From contig DATDFS010000015.1 in assembly GCA_036522495.1 (NCBI GenBank), positions 1 to 22,641 on the forward strand: a stretch of 22,641 nt of DNA. The letters are read 5' to 3'. Position 1 is the stretch's first letter. Each line of letters begins with the position of its first letter. The notes beneath the pieces are model-generated. The model saw only the letters and a program-made list of their open reading frames with translations, ran no database searches and had not been told where the DNA came from. The stretch comes from Nitrososphaera_A sp036522495. GTDB lineage: Archaea; Thermoproteota; Nitrososphaeria; Nitrososphaerales; Nitrososphaeraceae. This document shows, one piece after another, positions 8,222 through 17,079 of this stretch. A program made the position numbers and the translations under genes.

Positions 8222-8402
8222 TAAATAGATAGAAACAAACAATAATAGAATTAAGGCGAAAAGTCAATCCTACATACTAACGTAGAAAGAATATCATATA
8301 AGTATGATGCCGACATAAGTTTTATCACCCGCTTTTAGGCCTAGGTTTCATAGAACTAACCTTTGAATCTAGAAATTACCAAAAAAGCTCAAGCAAAGGT
8401 AT

Positions 8403-9302
8403 TTACTGTGAATAAATATTTGAGAGTTGGGAGGTTACATTTATTGGATCATGTTCTCGTGGCAGGCCTTGACGGTATTTGAGTTGATAGTCTAACACTT
8501 TGAGGCCGCATGCGAGCGCTTCTAAAGCTGTCTTGCTAAGATTCTGTAAAATAGTTTTGTTGACAAATCTAATGTCAACGTATGTCTTGTATCTTCTCAG
8601 AAACTCTGGCATATCTTTATACACTATGGGATCTTTGATTCTATTGTAAACTTCAATGTTTAGACTAATGTTGTGTCTTTTACAATAATCTAGCGCCCAT
8701 TGTATGTCAGTTACTTCTGTATCTATGGTCAAAGCTTCTTTCTGTTCATTTTTTGAAATTGAGTCTGGCTTAAAATGATCTGTATCAACTGGATTTGGAA
8801 GATGTATGCCTTTTGCAACAAGGTGTAAAAGATCAGGAGTAGACACAATAACTGTGTCAGCCATTCTTTGGGCTTTGATATGCATTCGTTTCCTAAACAG
8901 TACTTTATCCCGTATTCTTCTATACATCATTATTGATCTAATAGCGAGATCCGACAGCTGCGATCGATGTGGAAGCTTTTGTTTCTTTAATCCACGTATG
9001 TCTGTTCCATGGTAGTGGAGAATGATCTTTTTTGAGTTACCAAATTTCTGGCGAAGCTTTAGAAGTATGTCAATTCTGCTATGTATGTGAAGTATGTCAG
9101 CCGATTTTGCTTTTTCTATACATTTTTCAGTAAATTCTTCTAATGCAGCATTTAGAATGTATTGTTTGTAAAACTCACTAATTCCATATTTGTTATAATT
9201 TCCAATCATAATTACTTTTGCCTCATGCCCTTGTACCTGCTGCTGATATTTTGCAAGGGTGTAGGCTACCCCAGCCTGATCCCACACATGTAGTATACGC
9301 AT
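8403..9302 (-). CDS. GT-B glycosyltransferase, first of two related copies
   Basis: A 299-residue glycosyltransferase-like protein. It begins MRILHVWDQAGVA, carries an HIHSRIDILL strand, then LHYHGTDIRG, STPDLLHLV, and HLPNPVDTDHF, and ends in LSKTALEALACGLKVLDY, the donor-loop signature of GT4 enzymes. At about 300 residues it is shorter than common GT4 proteins (350-400). The enzyme at 11769-12662 shares the same plan (HYHGDDLRG, STPDLLQ, WLPNAID), so the two are paralogues. Its ATG lies 33 bases behind the stop of the membrane-protein gene, so the two probably form one operon. Sugar specificity is unknown. Confidence 0.75.
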   Translation of the reverse strand: MRILHVWDQAGVAYTLAKYQQQVQGHEAKVIMIGNYNKYGISEFYKQYILNAALEEFTEKCIEKAKSADILHIHSRIDILLKLRQKFGNSKKIILHYHGTDIRGLKKQKLPHRSQLSDLAIRSIMMYRRIRDKVLFRKRMHIKAQRMADTVIVSTPDLLHLVAKGIHLPNPVDTDHFKPDSISKNEQKEALTIDTEVTDIQWALDYCKRHNISLNIEVYNRIKDPIVYKDMPEFLRRYKTYVDIRFVNKTILQNLSKTALEALACGLKVLDYQLKYRQGLPREHDPINVTSQLSNIYSQ

Positions 9303-9335
9303 GAGTCTCTATATTCTATCTTTGATTAGAGATAA

Positions 9336-9836
9336 TTATTGTGTTCTTTCTGGATTGACTTTAGGCTCAGATTGTGGCGATTTATTAGTCTCTCCATTGC
9401 TAACGATTGGTGGTCTGGTACTGCGTTTCATTATTTTTAATAGGTAAGTTCGCATTTGCTGTTTCTCCTCTTCGGTTACTTTCCCATCAATCAAATCTAT
9501 AATGAACAGTTGTATTGTTGCACCAATCTGATTTTGACTGAACATGGCTTCAGCTTCTACACTGAATTGATTTTTTCTATGCCAGTACCCAATAATCATG
9601 CCAAGCGGTACATATGCTGCTACAAACACTATTGCAAAAATCCATATACTACTGAAAATTGAATGAGTTAAAAAAGGTGCTTTTTTAATTAATAATTCAT
9701 ATTGAATAGTAACGAAATTGGCAAATGTCATTATAAATACCAAATAAATACCATGACCATTCCTAAAATCAAGCCAACGTCTTCTCAAGTTATTATTTTT
9801 TGACGAGATAATATTGCGTATTCTGGTCTTGTTCAA
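9336..9836 (-). CDS. Two-helix membrane protein of unknown function
   Basis: A 166-residue protein that I do not recognise. Its N-terminus is strongly basic (RRRWLDFRNG), followed by two hydrophobic segments at about residues 29-51 and 60-84. After these comes a cytoplasmic-looking region with SQNQIGATIQLFIIDLIDGKVTEEEKQQM and a charged, proline-rich tail. The C-terminal helix-DGKVTEEEKQ-helix pattern recalls SHOCT-like or EF-hand-like modules, but no metal site is evident. The start is a TTG; no other start precedes the first membrane segment. It stands upstream of the GT-B gene by 33 bases on the same strand and may anchor or partner that enzyme. A 12-base direct repeat spans its start. Confidence 0.6.
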   Translation of the reverse strand: MNKTRIRNIISSKNNNLRRRWLDFRNGHGIYLVFIMTFANFVTIQYELLIKKAPFLTHSIFSSIWIFAIVFVAAYVPLGMIIGYWHRKNQFSVEAEAMFSQNQIGATIQLFIIDLIDGKVTEEEKQQMRTYLLKIMKRSTRPPIVSNGETNKSPQSEPKVNPERTQ

Positions 9837-9866
9837 CTGTAATATATCATACCATTCAACTGTAAT
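9832..9866. repeat. 12-base direct repeat at the start of the membrane-protein gene
   Basis: TTCAACTGTAAT occurs at 9832-9843 and exactly again at 9855-9866, 23 bases apart (centre to centre). The first copy covers the TTG start codon of the minus-strand gene. It may be a tandem duplication by slippage or paired protein-binding sites about two helical turns apart. Confidence 0.6.
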
Positions 9867-10269
9867 TTCTTCCTTTGTATTATAGAGGCGTCAAAAACCA
9901 ATTGATCATAAACATAGCAAAGCCATCATTGTAATATGTTATCATGATATAGATTTATTACAGTTTACAAATATTGTGTCGACATTAGTTGTTACAAAAA
10001 TTCCGGCGTTTCTTGACTATTATTAACTTGCCTCTAAATCATACAGTATTCAAATGTCCCTTATCCCTATCTTAGATTCTATCATCATCTATTATCGTCT
10101 CAACCAAAGGTGGACTATTATTCCTCTCTAGGGATTGTAGATACCAAGAACAATGGGTTTTGCATTTTGTATAATTAGTAAGTAAATAATATTTCATTAT
10201 TCAATTCTATCATATAGTATAGTGAAATGTGTGATATTTTATATAATCTGGAAATATTATGTATTTTTT
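9867..10269. other. Gene-free AT-rich spacer
   Basis: No protein-like frame, RNA gene or clear terminator was recognised between the asparagine-synthase-like gene (ending at 10270) and the membrane-protein gene (starting at 9836). I see nothing that I can support here. Confidence 0.5.
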
Positions 10270-11484
10270 CTATAAAGAAGATGTAGAACTCACCTCATAT
10301 GTGATAAACAATTTATACCATATCTCTAAGCTTAGCAATTGTAGCATTTTACTTATGTAGCGTGGATCTTTGTTTTGGCTTATTCTAGTTAATGACTTGA
10401 TATACCATTCCCTGTTTATAATTTTATCCTCAAATATCCTGCCCTTCTCTAAATTTGAAGTTACGATTTCCTTTCCAATTCTAAACCAAAATTTAACTAA
10501 ATCCATGCCAAAACCCATCTTTTTGTTTTCAGCAGAATATGATGAAATATTACGCTTTACAATTTCACGCAACTGAATTTTTCCTATGTTCGAAGCAAAA
10601 TCATATTTTAGGGATACTGGAATTCTAATGGACAAATCTATTATCTCATTGGATAATAGTGGTGCTATACCCTTAATATTGAAGTGTCTAAAGTACTTCT
10701 CGTTGGTAGGTATGAAGTCATACATCAATTTACCATGATAGTCTGCAAGAAGAACTTGTTCTAAAGGATCCAAATCGTTATCGAAATATTTCTTTAGCAA
10801 AAGATAGATAGAAGACCAGGCAAATCCTATTTTTGCCCCGAACATATCCTCTTGATCCGGCACCCAATCACGTTCATGGCATTGAAGGTATGTTTGAACT
10901 CTATCTTGCCAAGAATAATTAGATTTAACATTTTCAAGAAACTTTTTGTATCTAAATATGTATCCTGCAAATAACTCATCACCGCCATCTCCTGTAAATA
11001 ATGTGTTTGAAATAGATCTTGCCTTCTCAATAAAATAATATTGATATACATTCCATCGTGGCTCCTTAATAATACTCAAAAGTAAGGGTAAATCTCTTAG
11101 TGGATTTTCTACATGAATTTCATGAAAGCCTGCATTTTGGCTTTCTGCTGTTTCTCTTGCATCAACAGATTCTATAGAACCATCATCAAAACTCACGGTT
11201 AAGCATTCTATATTGATAGTTGGAAACTCTTTACGAATTAAAGAAAGTATAACGTTTGAATCCGTACCGCTACTTAGAGCAACTGTGATACGGCTTACCT
11301 GATATTCTTCAATTCTCGTCCTTATTAGTCGTCTAATTGCATTTTCTATGTCTTTATCTGATGGAATGCCATTAGCATGTTGTCTCCAGTTTGATATTTC
11401 TTTATAGGTGATGTTTCTAATTTCATTTGTGCTCACTGAAGTAGGATCATATCTTAACGTCAAGAGGTTGCTAATATTTACCAA
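10270..11484 (-). CDS. Asparagine-synthase-like ATP-dependent amide ligase without glutaminase domain
   Basis: A 404-residue protein with only the C-terminal synthetase half of asparagine synthase B. The ATP-pyrophosphatase loop is SSGTDS at 71-76 (family SGGxDS), and FTGDGGDELFAGY at 163-175 matches the second conserved block. KKMGFGMDLVKFW near residue 320 resembles the C-terminal lysine-containing block. The N-terminal Ntn glutaminase (about 200 residues with Cys2) is absent; instead about 65 residues (LTLRYDPTS and a helical region) precede the P-loop. The enzyme should adenylate a carboxylate and amidate it with ammonia, either free or from a separate glutaminase. Within a glycan island, a sugar uronic acid or an amino-acid substituent is a plausible substrate, but plain asparagine formation is possible. 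The start is at 11484, directly before NISNLLTLRYD. Confidence 0.8.
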   Translation of the reverse strand: MVNISNLLTLRYDPTSVSTNEIRNITYKEISNWRQHANGIPSDKDIENAIRRLIRTRIEEYQVSRITVALSSGTDSNVILSLIRKEFPTINIECLTVSFDDGSIESVDARETAESQNAGFHEIHVENPLRDLPLLLSIIKEPRWNVYQYYFIEKARSISNTLFTGDGGDELFAGYIFRYKKFLENVKSNYSWQDRVQTYLQCHERDWVPDQEDMFGAKIGFAWSSIYLLLKKYFDNDLDPLEQVLLADYHGKLMYDFIPTNEKYFRHFNIKGIAPLLSNEIIDLSIRIPVSLKYDFASNIGKIQLREIVKRNISSYSAENKKMGFGMDLVKFWFRIGKEIVTSNLEKGRIFEDKIINREWYIKSLTRISQNKDPRYISKMLQLLSLEIWYKLFITYEVSSTSSL

Positions 11485-11768
11485 CGGTTATTTTATAAAC
11501 AACCTTTTGAAAAATATTTCCATGTTCTTAAAACTAATGAATCTATTCTTGTGATACGCTTTTCTTCTTCTTTTTCTTATTCTTCAAGCCATTAGCAAAT
11601 CTTTTTCAATTGTTCTCTTATTTCTTATTATTATAACTCTTGCAACAAATAGCAAAAACCAAAGCAATCAATAAATGCTATGCTTATGCTGAGTTACACA
11701 TATACATACTCCTTTCTTGTTCAAGTACATTTCAAAAAATGGCGTTATTTGTATAAACTGAGTATTAC
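11485..11768. other. Pyrimidine-rich spacer
   Basis: Between two minus-strand genes. A T/C-rich run (about 11555-11600, CTTCTTCTTTTTC type) is the only notable feature; on the minus strand it is purine-rich and could lie in the untranslated leader of the asparagine-synthase-like gene. No ORF is supported. Confidence 0.4.
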
Positions 11769-12662
11769 CTAAAGTAGTTTCTCATAACACTCCTGTACAG
11801 ATTTAGATATCCCTTCTGCAGAATGGTATTCTTTGATATAATTACGTCCTTCTTTGGCTAACCTGATTCTTTCAATATCATCCTCAATTAAGCTTTCTAA
11901 ATCTTCCTTAAATGTATCTTTAGTAGTTCTGCATACCGGTGGTTTGTATTTTTCATATAATTCATCAGAAACATAGGCAATAACAGGTTTACCAAGTGCC
12001 ATACCTTCAAGTTCAAACTTTCCAAACCAGCCGATATTTGGCAATATTTTACCGATTACTATATCGCACACAGCAATAGTTTCTAAAGTCTGAACATGGG
12101 AAAGATGTAAAAGTCTTATTATTTCACATCTTTTTTCATTCTGTAGCGTGGTAAGTGCATCAGTATAATAATCATTGAAATTATACATTTTTTTATAATG
12201 TGGATAATGTGCCACTCGTATTATACTGCTGTTTTTTTGCTGGTTTTTTCTTGAGGATATTGATTCTGCCTCATCGATATCAATAGCGTTAGGCAACCAT
12301 TTGCCATTTGGAGCGTATTGTAATAAGTCAGGTGTAGAAACTAGACAAAAATCATCCTCATGTTTACCACGCAGATCGTCACCATGGTAGTGCTTTAAAT
12401 ATACCTTATTCTTATTTCGTTTCTCCAAATTACTTTTTAATGAGCCATATGGATAATGGTAATGCCATATATCATACTCTTTTAGTTTTCTAAAGAGATT
12501 CCATCTAGAAATAGGTGATTTGTAATAATATTTAATTCCTCCAAACTGATTATAAATTGTGTTATTAAAGACATACACATCTGCTTTATACCCTTGTTTC
12601 CTTTGTTGTTCTGCAATTATAGAGGCTACACCAGAAATATTATTTATATGTGCTATCTTCAT
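11769..12662 (-). CDS. GT-B glycosyltransferase, second of two related copies
   Basis: A 297-residue paralogue of the enzyme at 8403-9302. It begins MKIAHINNISGVASIIAEQQ, contains HYHYPYGSL, then KHYHGDDLRG, STPDLLQ and WLPNAID, and has a well-formed donor domain: IRVAHYPHYKK, CDIVIGKILPNIGWFGKFELEGMALGKPVIAY. The two glutamates in FELEGMALG fit the E-x7-E donor motif of GT4 enzymes. The C-terminus (RNYIKEYHSAEGISKSVQECY) is also typical. This copy keeps a clearer donor domain than its relative. It is divergent from the first GT2 gene of the duplicated block and 284 bases upstream of the asparagine-synthase-like gene on the same strand. Confidence 0.8.
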   Translation of the reverse strand: MKIAHINNISGVASIIAEQQRKQGYKADVYVFNNTIYNQFGGIKYYYKSPISRWNLFRKLKEYDIWHYHYPYGSLKSNLEKRNKNKVYLKHYHGDDLRGKHEDDFCLVSTPDLLQYAPNGKWLPNAIDIDEAESISSRKNQQKNSSIIRVAHYPHYKKMYNFNDYYTDALTTLQNEKRCEIIRLLHLSHVQTLETIAVCDIVIGKILPNIGWFGKFELEGMALGKPVIAYVSDELYEKYKPPVCRTTKDTFKEDLESLIEDDIERIRLAKEGRNYIKEYHSAEGISKSVQECYEKLL

Positions 12663-12794
12663 TGACTTGGCCTTTTCTATCCTAAAATGTTGCCTATATT
12701 CTAACCGATTCTTTCATGTGTTCTTTTGTATACTATCGTTTAAACTGACTTTTTGAGTCAATGGAAGTATTTTTTGTCTATCAAATTAGGAAAT

Positions 12795-12806
12795 ACTTTT
12801 AATATT
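12795..12806 (+). promoter_or_regulatory. Probable TATA box of the first duplicated GT2 gene
   Basis: ACTTTTAATATT lies about 27 bases before position 12827, and the GTG start is at 12830. This supports a leaderless transcript and the choice of GTG. The 167-base divergent spacer between this gene and the GT-B gene must hold promoters for both. Confidence 0.35.
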
Positions 12807-12829
12807 AAGATAGATTTTTTGTCTTAGTA

Positions 12830-13612
12830 GTGGCAGTGCTAGAAGGGGAATTAATAGATGTAATCATAAGGACAAAAAACTCGGAGGAATTTCTCAAGGA
12901 ATGTTTACAGTCAATATATAATGAGATTCCAGTAAGGCGTATAATAATAGTAGATGCAGGTTCTACTGACAAAACACTCGAAATAGCATCTTCCTTTGAC
13001 AAGGCTTGCATATATATAAAGCCTGAGCTCAACCTCGGCCAAGCAACAAAATTCGGCTTTTCCAAGGCAGAAACTGAATGGGTAGCCATCATTGATTCAG
13101 ATATAATTCTGGGAAGAGGATGGTTTGATGATATGAAAAGGTACATGAGCCAATGGGATGCGATAGAAGGATGTAGAATTGATCATTATAGATTTGATAC
13201 TCAGATAGACTGCACAAAATCAGTGCATGGCAGGTTTGGTCAAACACTCCTCAAGAGAGAGCCTGTGCTCAGCATGGATCTAGATTTACCTTTCGGAGAG
13301 GATGCTGCAATAAGTTTTAATTTTGAAAAACGCAACATGAAATGGAAGAAAGTGAAAAATTATTTAGTAGACCATTATCCAAAGATTGAGGGCACAAGGC
13401 AGACACGAACAGGCATAGTTTTCAAACCTGATCCACATATAATTCATATTCCAAAGAACGTGCAGTTAGAACAAGGTCGCATTGCCAGACGATACAATAT
13501 GATTACAAAGAAACAAGCTATCAGTATGCTTATACTACCTCCTATTTATGAGGCTTACTGGGCATTTAAAAAAAGTTTGTGGTTTTGTTTAGCATATTTC
13601 AGAATCATATAA
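12830..13612 (+). CDS. GT2-family glycosyltransferase, copy A of duplicated pair
   Basis: A 260-residue GT-A enzyme. The donor-binding strand is IIIVDAGSTDKT (38-49), the metal-binding motif is IDSD (88-91), and GWFDDMKRYM follows as in GT2 members. A downstream acidic block, FGEDAAISF, is the likely catalytic base region. The C-terminus is hydrophobic and aromatic (ILPPIYEAYWAFKKSLWF) and may touch the membrane. The start is GTG at 12830; no ATG is available and the neighbouring copy begins at the same alignment point. It is roughly 60 percent identical by eye to the GT2 at 14188-14967. Unlike that copy, no methyltransferase gene follows it directly. Confidence 0.87.
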   Translation: MAVLEGELIDVIIRTKNSEEFLKECLQSIYNEIPVRRIIIVDAGSTDKTLEIASSFDKACIYIKPELNLGQATKFGFSKAETEWVAIIDSDIILGRGWFDDMKRYMSQWDAIEGCRIDHYRFDTQIDCTKSVHGRFGQTLLKREPVLSMDLDLPFGEDAAISFNFEKRNMKWKKVKNYLVDHYPKIEGTRQTRTGIVFKPDPHIIHIPKNVQLEQGRIARRYNMITKKQAISMLILPPIYEAYWAFKKSLWFCLAYFRII

Positions 13613-14187
13613 CAGTGGGTTATTGTAATTGTCCTCTTTTCAGTTTTTTCAATACTCCTTAAAAAGTGTCGTTTCCTAATAAAATGTAGGTAAGTTCGAA
13701 TAACATGATATACCAGGATTTTTTTAATACGCCTTAACATGTTTTCTTAAGTTTTTTTTACGCTCTCCTTTCTACCAATATAAGCGATGAAATGAGTACC
13801 ATCTGATATAAAAAGGAGCTAGCCAGATTAGATAATTCATGATCTTTTATTGACCTTTTCCATTCACATCATGTAGTCAGCCCATTATGTCACATCATAA
13901 ATAAGTGAAATAGATGTATACAAAACTCATAACAGCTACTTTGACACCATTTGCAACTGCCGTCATATAGACTCGTCAACTGGAATTGGACAGATAGAGC
14001 AAGTACGTATCAAAACGGTGTTATTTATAAACAAAGTATTATCTAGAATTGGACGGCTCTCATCCTAAGACAGAGGAAAGACGTTGAACAGGGGCTCTCA
14101 TTGTGAAGATCCTTGCTTTTCAAAGGATGAATTTTATGATAAAATTATTCATCAAATTCTTTAAGGGTTAAATCTGAAATTTTTGTC
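13613..14187. other. Spacer between the two GT2 copies
   Basis: 575 bases without a recognisable gene. If the GT2-FkbM pair was duplicated as a unit, an FkbM gene would be expected here, but I find no trace of one in the frames read. The motif GAATTGGACRG occurs twice (near 13983 and 14047), and GGCTCTCAT occurs twice (near 14054 and 14093). An open but startless frame lies around 13906-14076. Nothing is assigned. Confidence 0.4.
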
Positions 14188-14967
14188 ATGGAAACAGAAC
14201 TGGAATTAATAGATGTAATCATAAGGACAAAAAACTCTCAAGAATTTTTAAAAGAGTGCTTAGAAGCTGTCTTAGCCGAAATTCCAGTAAGACGTATAAT
14301 TATTGTAGATGCAGGATCTACAGACCGGACTAAAGAGATAGCAGTAACGTATGATAAGGTCGAGTTCTATTCTCGTCCAGATATTAATCTGGGTCAGGCC
14401 ACTAAGTACGGTGTCTCTATGGCACAAACGGAATGGGTCGCCGTGATAGATTCAGATGTTGTCTTACGAAAGGGATGGTTTGAGAATATGAAAAAGTACA
14501 TGCAAGTGGCAGATGCTATTGAGGGATTTAGAACTGATCACTACTTCTTTACTGTGCAAAATGACACAACCAAATCTACTGTTGGCTGGTTAGGTCACAC
14601 CTTAATAAAGAAAGAACCCATATTGAATATGGATCTGGACACACAATTTGGAGAAGATACAGTAGTGAAATTTAACTTTGATAAACAGGGCAAGATATGG
14701 AAAAAGATACCGAATTCTCTAGCTGACCATTACACAAAGATTGATAATACAAAGCACCTGAGAACTGGTTCGATTTTTAGACCTGAACCACAAGTAATTA
14801 ATGTTCCTAAGGACGTGCAAATACAACAGGGGCACATAGTTAGAAAATGTCATTCACTTACAAAGAAACAAGCTATTAAGATATTATTGCTGCCTCCAAT
14901 TTATGAAGCGTACTGGGCATTCAAGAAGAATTTCTGGTTCACTCTCGCGTATTTCAGGCTAATCTAG
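14188..14967 (+). CDS. GT2-family glycosyltransferase, copy B of duplicated pair
   Basis: A 259-residue GT-A enzyme closely related to the one at 12830-13612. It shows IIIVDAGSTDRT (37-48), VIDSD (86-90), GWFENMKKYM, FGEDTVVKF, and the same aromatic C-terminus (PPIYEAYWAFKKNFWF). Differences cluster in the middle, after DAIEG (residues about 105-130), the part that in GT2 enzymes contacts the acceptor, so the copies may transfer to different acceptors. The start is ATG at 14188. The FkbM methyltransferase begins 13 bases after its stop, so the two genes form one transcription unit and probably act on the same glycan. Confidence 0.88.
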   Translation: METELELIDVIIRTKNSQEFLKECLEAVLAEIPVRRIIIVDAGSTDRTKEIAVTYDKVEFYSRPDINLGQATKYGVSMAQTEWVAVIDSDVVLRKGWFENMKKYMQVADAIEGFRTDHYFFTVQNDTTKSTVGWLGHTLIKKEPILNMDLDTQFGEDTVVKFNFDKQGKIWKKIPNSLADHYTKIDNTKHLRTGSIFRPEPQVINVPKDVQIQQGHIVRKCHSLTKKQAIKILLLPPIYEAYWAFKKNFWFTLAYFRLI

Positions 14968-14980
14968 GAAGTACATTTTG

Positions 14981-15823
14981 ATGAATTCCCTTTGTATTTT
15001 TCTAAAATACGCCAGGTATCGTTATATACTCTATCGGTTATTTTTGCGCATCAAAATGGGGAAGAAGGAACGAGACGATTATTTAACAAAACTTCGGCTG
15101 TCCCCGATTGATTTTCTTCCCGAGAGGCCTTATGTGATGGATTGTGGCGCTAAGGCCATGCCCCGAAAGGGTAGTCGGGATTTTGCCATGCTCTTTGTAA
15201 CAAGGGAACTAGAAATTCTATCAAATCTGACAATGGAGGAGAATGAGACCTTCGTGGATGTGGGCGCAAATGCCGGTGCATACACGTTGATGATTGCAAA
15301 TAATTACAAAGATAAAGGAGTGAGGGTTATCTCGATAGAAGCTCATCCGGAGAACTATAAGGCATTATGTAGAAACATTCATCTAAATAAATTTAGAAAT
15401 GTTAAAACAATCAATAAAGCTGCATCGGATCATGATGGAATAATAAGCTTGTACGAACGCTCTCATGATGGAAGTCGCGTAGACACCGAGTTATACAGTA
15501 TATCTAATACCACTGTTCTCGATCGAACCAACGTCATTCATCCGGAGGGAAGGTCACTACAGCTTGAATGTGACACGTTGGATCATATGCTTGCCGATCA
15601 AAGAGCAGATGTTATGAAAATGGACATAGAAGCTGCAGAAGTATTAGCATTGAAAGGGGCCGCAAATACATTAAGGAAATTGAGGAAACTTATCGTAGAA
15701 ATACACGGAGGAAACCGGCCTATTATTGAACAAATTCTGAGAGAACACGGTTTTCATATTCAGTTTATAGATAAAAATATGGCACATTTGATGGCTTTTA
15801 AAGATTCTGTGGGAAAGCGTTAA
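14981..15823 (+). CDS. FkbM-family SAM-dependent methyltransferase, copy 1
   Basis: A 280-residue enzyme that should O-methylate a sugar hydroxyl or carboxyl. The SAM-binding motif I is FVDVGANAGAYTL (91-103), the acidic end of strand 2 is IEAHPENY (119-126), and VMKMDIEAAE (211-220) is the family's KIDVEGAE block with alanine replacing glycine. The N-terminus (MNSLCIFLKYARYRYILYR) is aromatic and basic and may lie on the membrane. I start at ATG 14981 rather than the TTG three bases upstream, because the second copy begins with the same MNSL. It is 13 bases behind GT2 copy B and forms an operon with it. It is clearly related throughout to the gene at 16248. Confidence 0.87.
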   Translation: MNSLCIFLKYARYRYILYRLFLRIKMGKKERDDYLTKLRLSPIDFLPERPYVMDCGAKAMPRKGSRDFAMLFVTRELEILSNLTMEENETFVDVGANAGAYTLMIANNYKDKGVRVISIEAHPENYKALCRNIHLNKFRNVKTINKAASDHDGIISLYERSHDGSRVDTELYSISNTTVLDRTNVIHPEGRSLQLECDTLDHMLADQRADVMKMDIEAAEVLALKGAANTLRKLRKLIVEIHGGNRPIIEQILREHGFHIQFIDKNMAHLMAFKDSVGKR

Positions 15824-16247
15824 TATATACATTTTATTTGAGCCTTTTTTGTTCCCAACTCCATATCTATGTCCCTTACAAACAAAAAATAATGAATACA
15901 GCCGACCCGTTAGATGGAAAAATTCTTTTCAAGCATTAACAAGAAAACAGCTTGTTCAATTTATGGCATCATCTACGGTGGTTTCTTTATCGCTCAAATA
16001 AAGGGCGAGCAATAAGGGTCAAGATGAGTATAAAGCTTGCAATGTGCAAAGATCTTTGTAAGAGCCAACAGGAATGAGAGTATGAATGTGATAAGATACC
16101 CGCGAATAGTGCATGACATGTGATTTCGGATCCAATTACGACGAGAGAGCACAGTTAGACAACATGGATACATTAAGAGAATATCAGATCTTGAGTCGCA
16201 AATGGTATTGAAAGATAAAAATAGAATATATTTTGATAAACTAATGA
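15824..16247. other. Spacer between the two FkbM copies
   Basis: 424 bases in which neither strand shows a recognisable gene. A GT2 gene would be expected here if the pair had been duplicated as a unit, but none is seen. Only short fragments of under 40 codons are open. Confidence 0.4.
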
Positions 16248-17078
16248 ATGAATTCTCTTCCTCTCTTTCTAAAGTACGCCAGATACCGATATATTGTCTA
16301 CAGAATATTTTTACGTATTAAAATGCGGAAGGAGAAGCGGGATGAGTTTCTAAAAGCCACTGGAATATCTGAAATAGATTTCTTGCCGGAAAGACCCTAT
16401 TCTATTAATGGGTTTAAAGCCTTTCCCAGAAAGGGAACAGATGACTTTTATATGTTTTACATACAACGGGAAAAGAAGATTGAGCCTCACATAATAATGC
16501 ATAAGGGCGAAACGTTTGTGGATGTAGGGGCAAATGTTGGTTACTATTCATTAAAGATTGCAAAGGAATACTCATCAAAGGGAGTAAATGTCATAGCAAT
16601 AGAGGCACATCCCGAAAATTACAAAGCACTAAGTAAGAACACAGAGTTAAACGGTTTTAAATGTGTAACGCCGATCAACAAAGCGGTATCAGATCATAAG
16701 GGGACAGTAACACTATACGATAGAGTGGACAGGAGAAACCGTATTCGGTCGGAATTTTATAGCCTTTCTAACGCATCCCTCAATGAATCCAATATTGCTC
16801 GACCCGGAGGAGGATCCTTAGAAGTAGAATGTGATACTCTCGACAACATTTTGGGAGACCAAAAGGTCGATGTAATGAAAATAGACATAGAGGGAGCCGA
16901 AGTTTCGGCACTGAATGGAGCAATACATACTTTGAAGAAATTGCGCAAAATTATTGTGGAAGTGCATAGTATTTGCAATTCCGATAAAGTATTGCAAATT
17001 CTTGCTGATACACATAATTTTAGGTGCGAAACTATTGAAACGGGAATAATGAACCACATTGTAGGAACGAGACTCTAG
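16248..17078 (+). CDS. FkbM-family SAM-dependent methyltransferase, copy 2
   Basis: A 276-residue paralogue of the preceding methyltransferase. Motif I is FVDVGANVGYYSL (90-102), followed by IEAHPENY (118-125) and the canonical MKIDIEGAE (210-218), which keeps the glycine lost in copy 1. The N-terminus MNSLPLFLKYARYRYIVYR is nearly the same as in copy 1, which fixes the start at 16248; an overlapping out-of-frame ATG lies four bases upstream. No glycosyltransferase precedes it directly, so this copy stands alone. A likely role is O-methylation at a second position or on a second sugar. Its stop abuts a broken DNA polymerase fragment on the other strand. Confidence 0.88.
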   Translation: MNSLPLFLKYARYRYIVYRIFLRIKMRKEKRDEFLKATGISEIDFLPERPYSINGFKAFPRKGTDDFYMFYIQREKKIEPHIIMHKGETFVDVGANVGYYSLKIAKEYSSKGVNVIAIEAHPENYKALSKNTELNGFKCVTPINKAVSDHKGTVTLYDRVDRRNRIRSEFYSLSNASLNESNIARPGGGSLEVECDTLDNILGDQKVDVMKIDIEGAEVSALNGAIHTLKKLRKIIVEVHSICNSDKVLQILADTHNFRCETIETGIMNHIVGTRL

Positions 17079-17079
17079 A

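Noticed and set aside
13690..13702. GTTCGAAT-like sequence resembling a tRNA T-loop
   Set aside because: No matching acceptor stem, D-arm or anticodon arm around it; no tRNA was found anywhere in the window.
16757..17059. 100-codon minus-strand frame, with a second frame at 16818-17057
   Set aside because: Both are antisense shadows of the FkbM methyltransferase's conserved C-terminal half.
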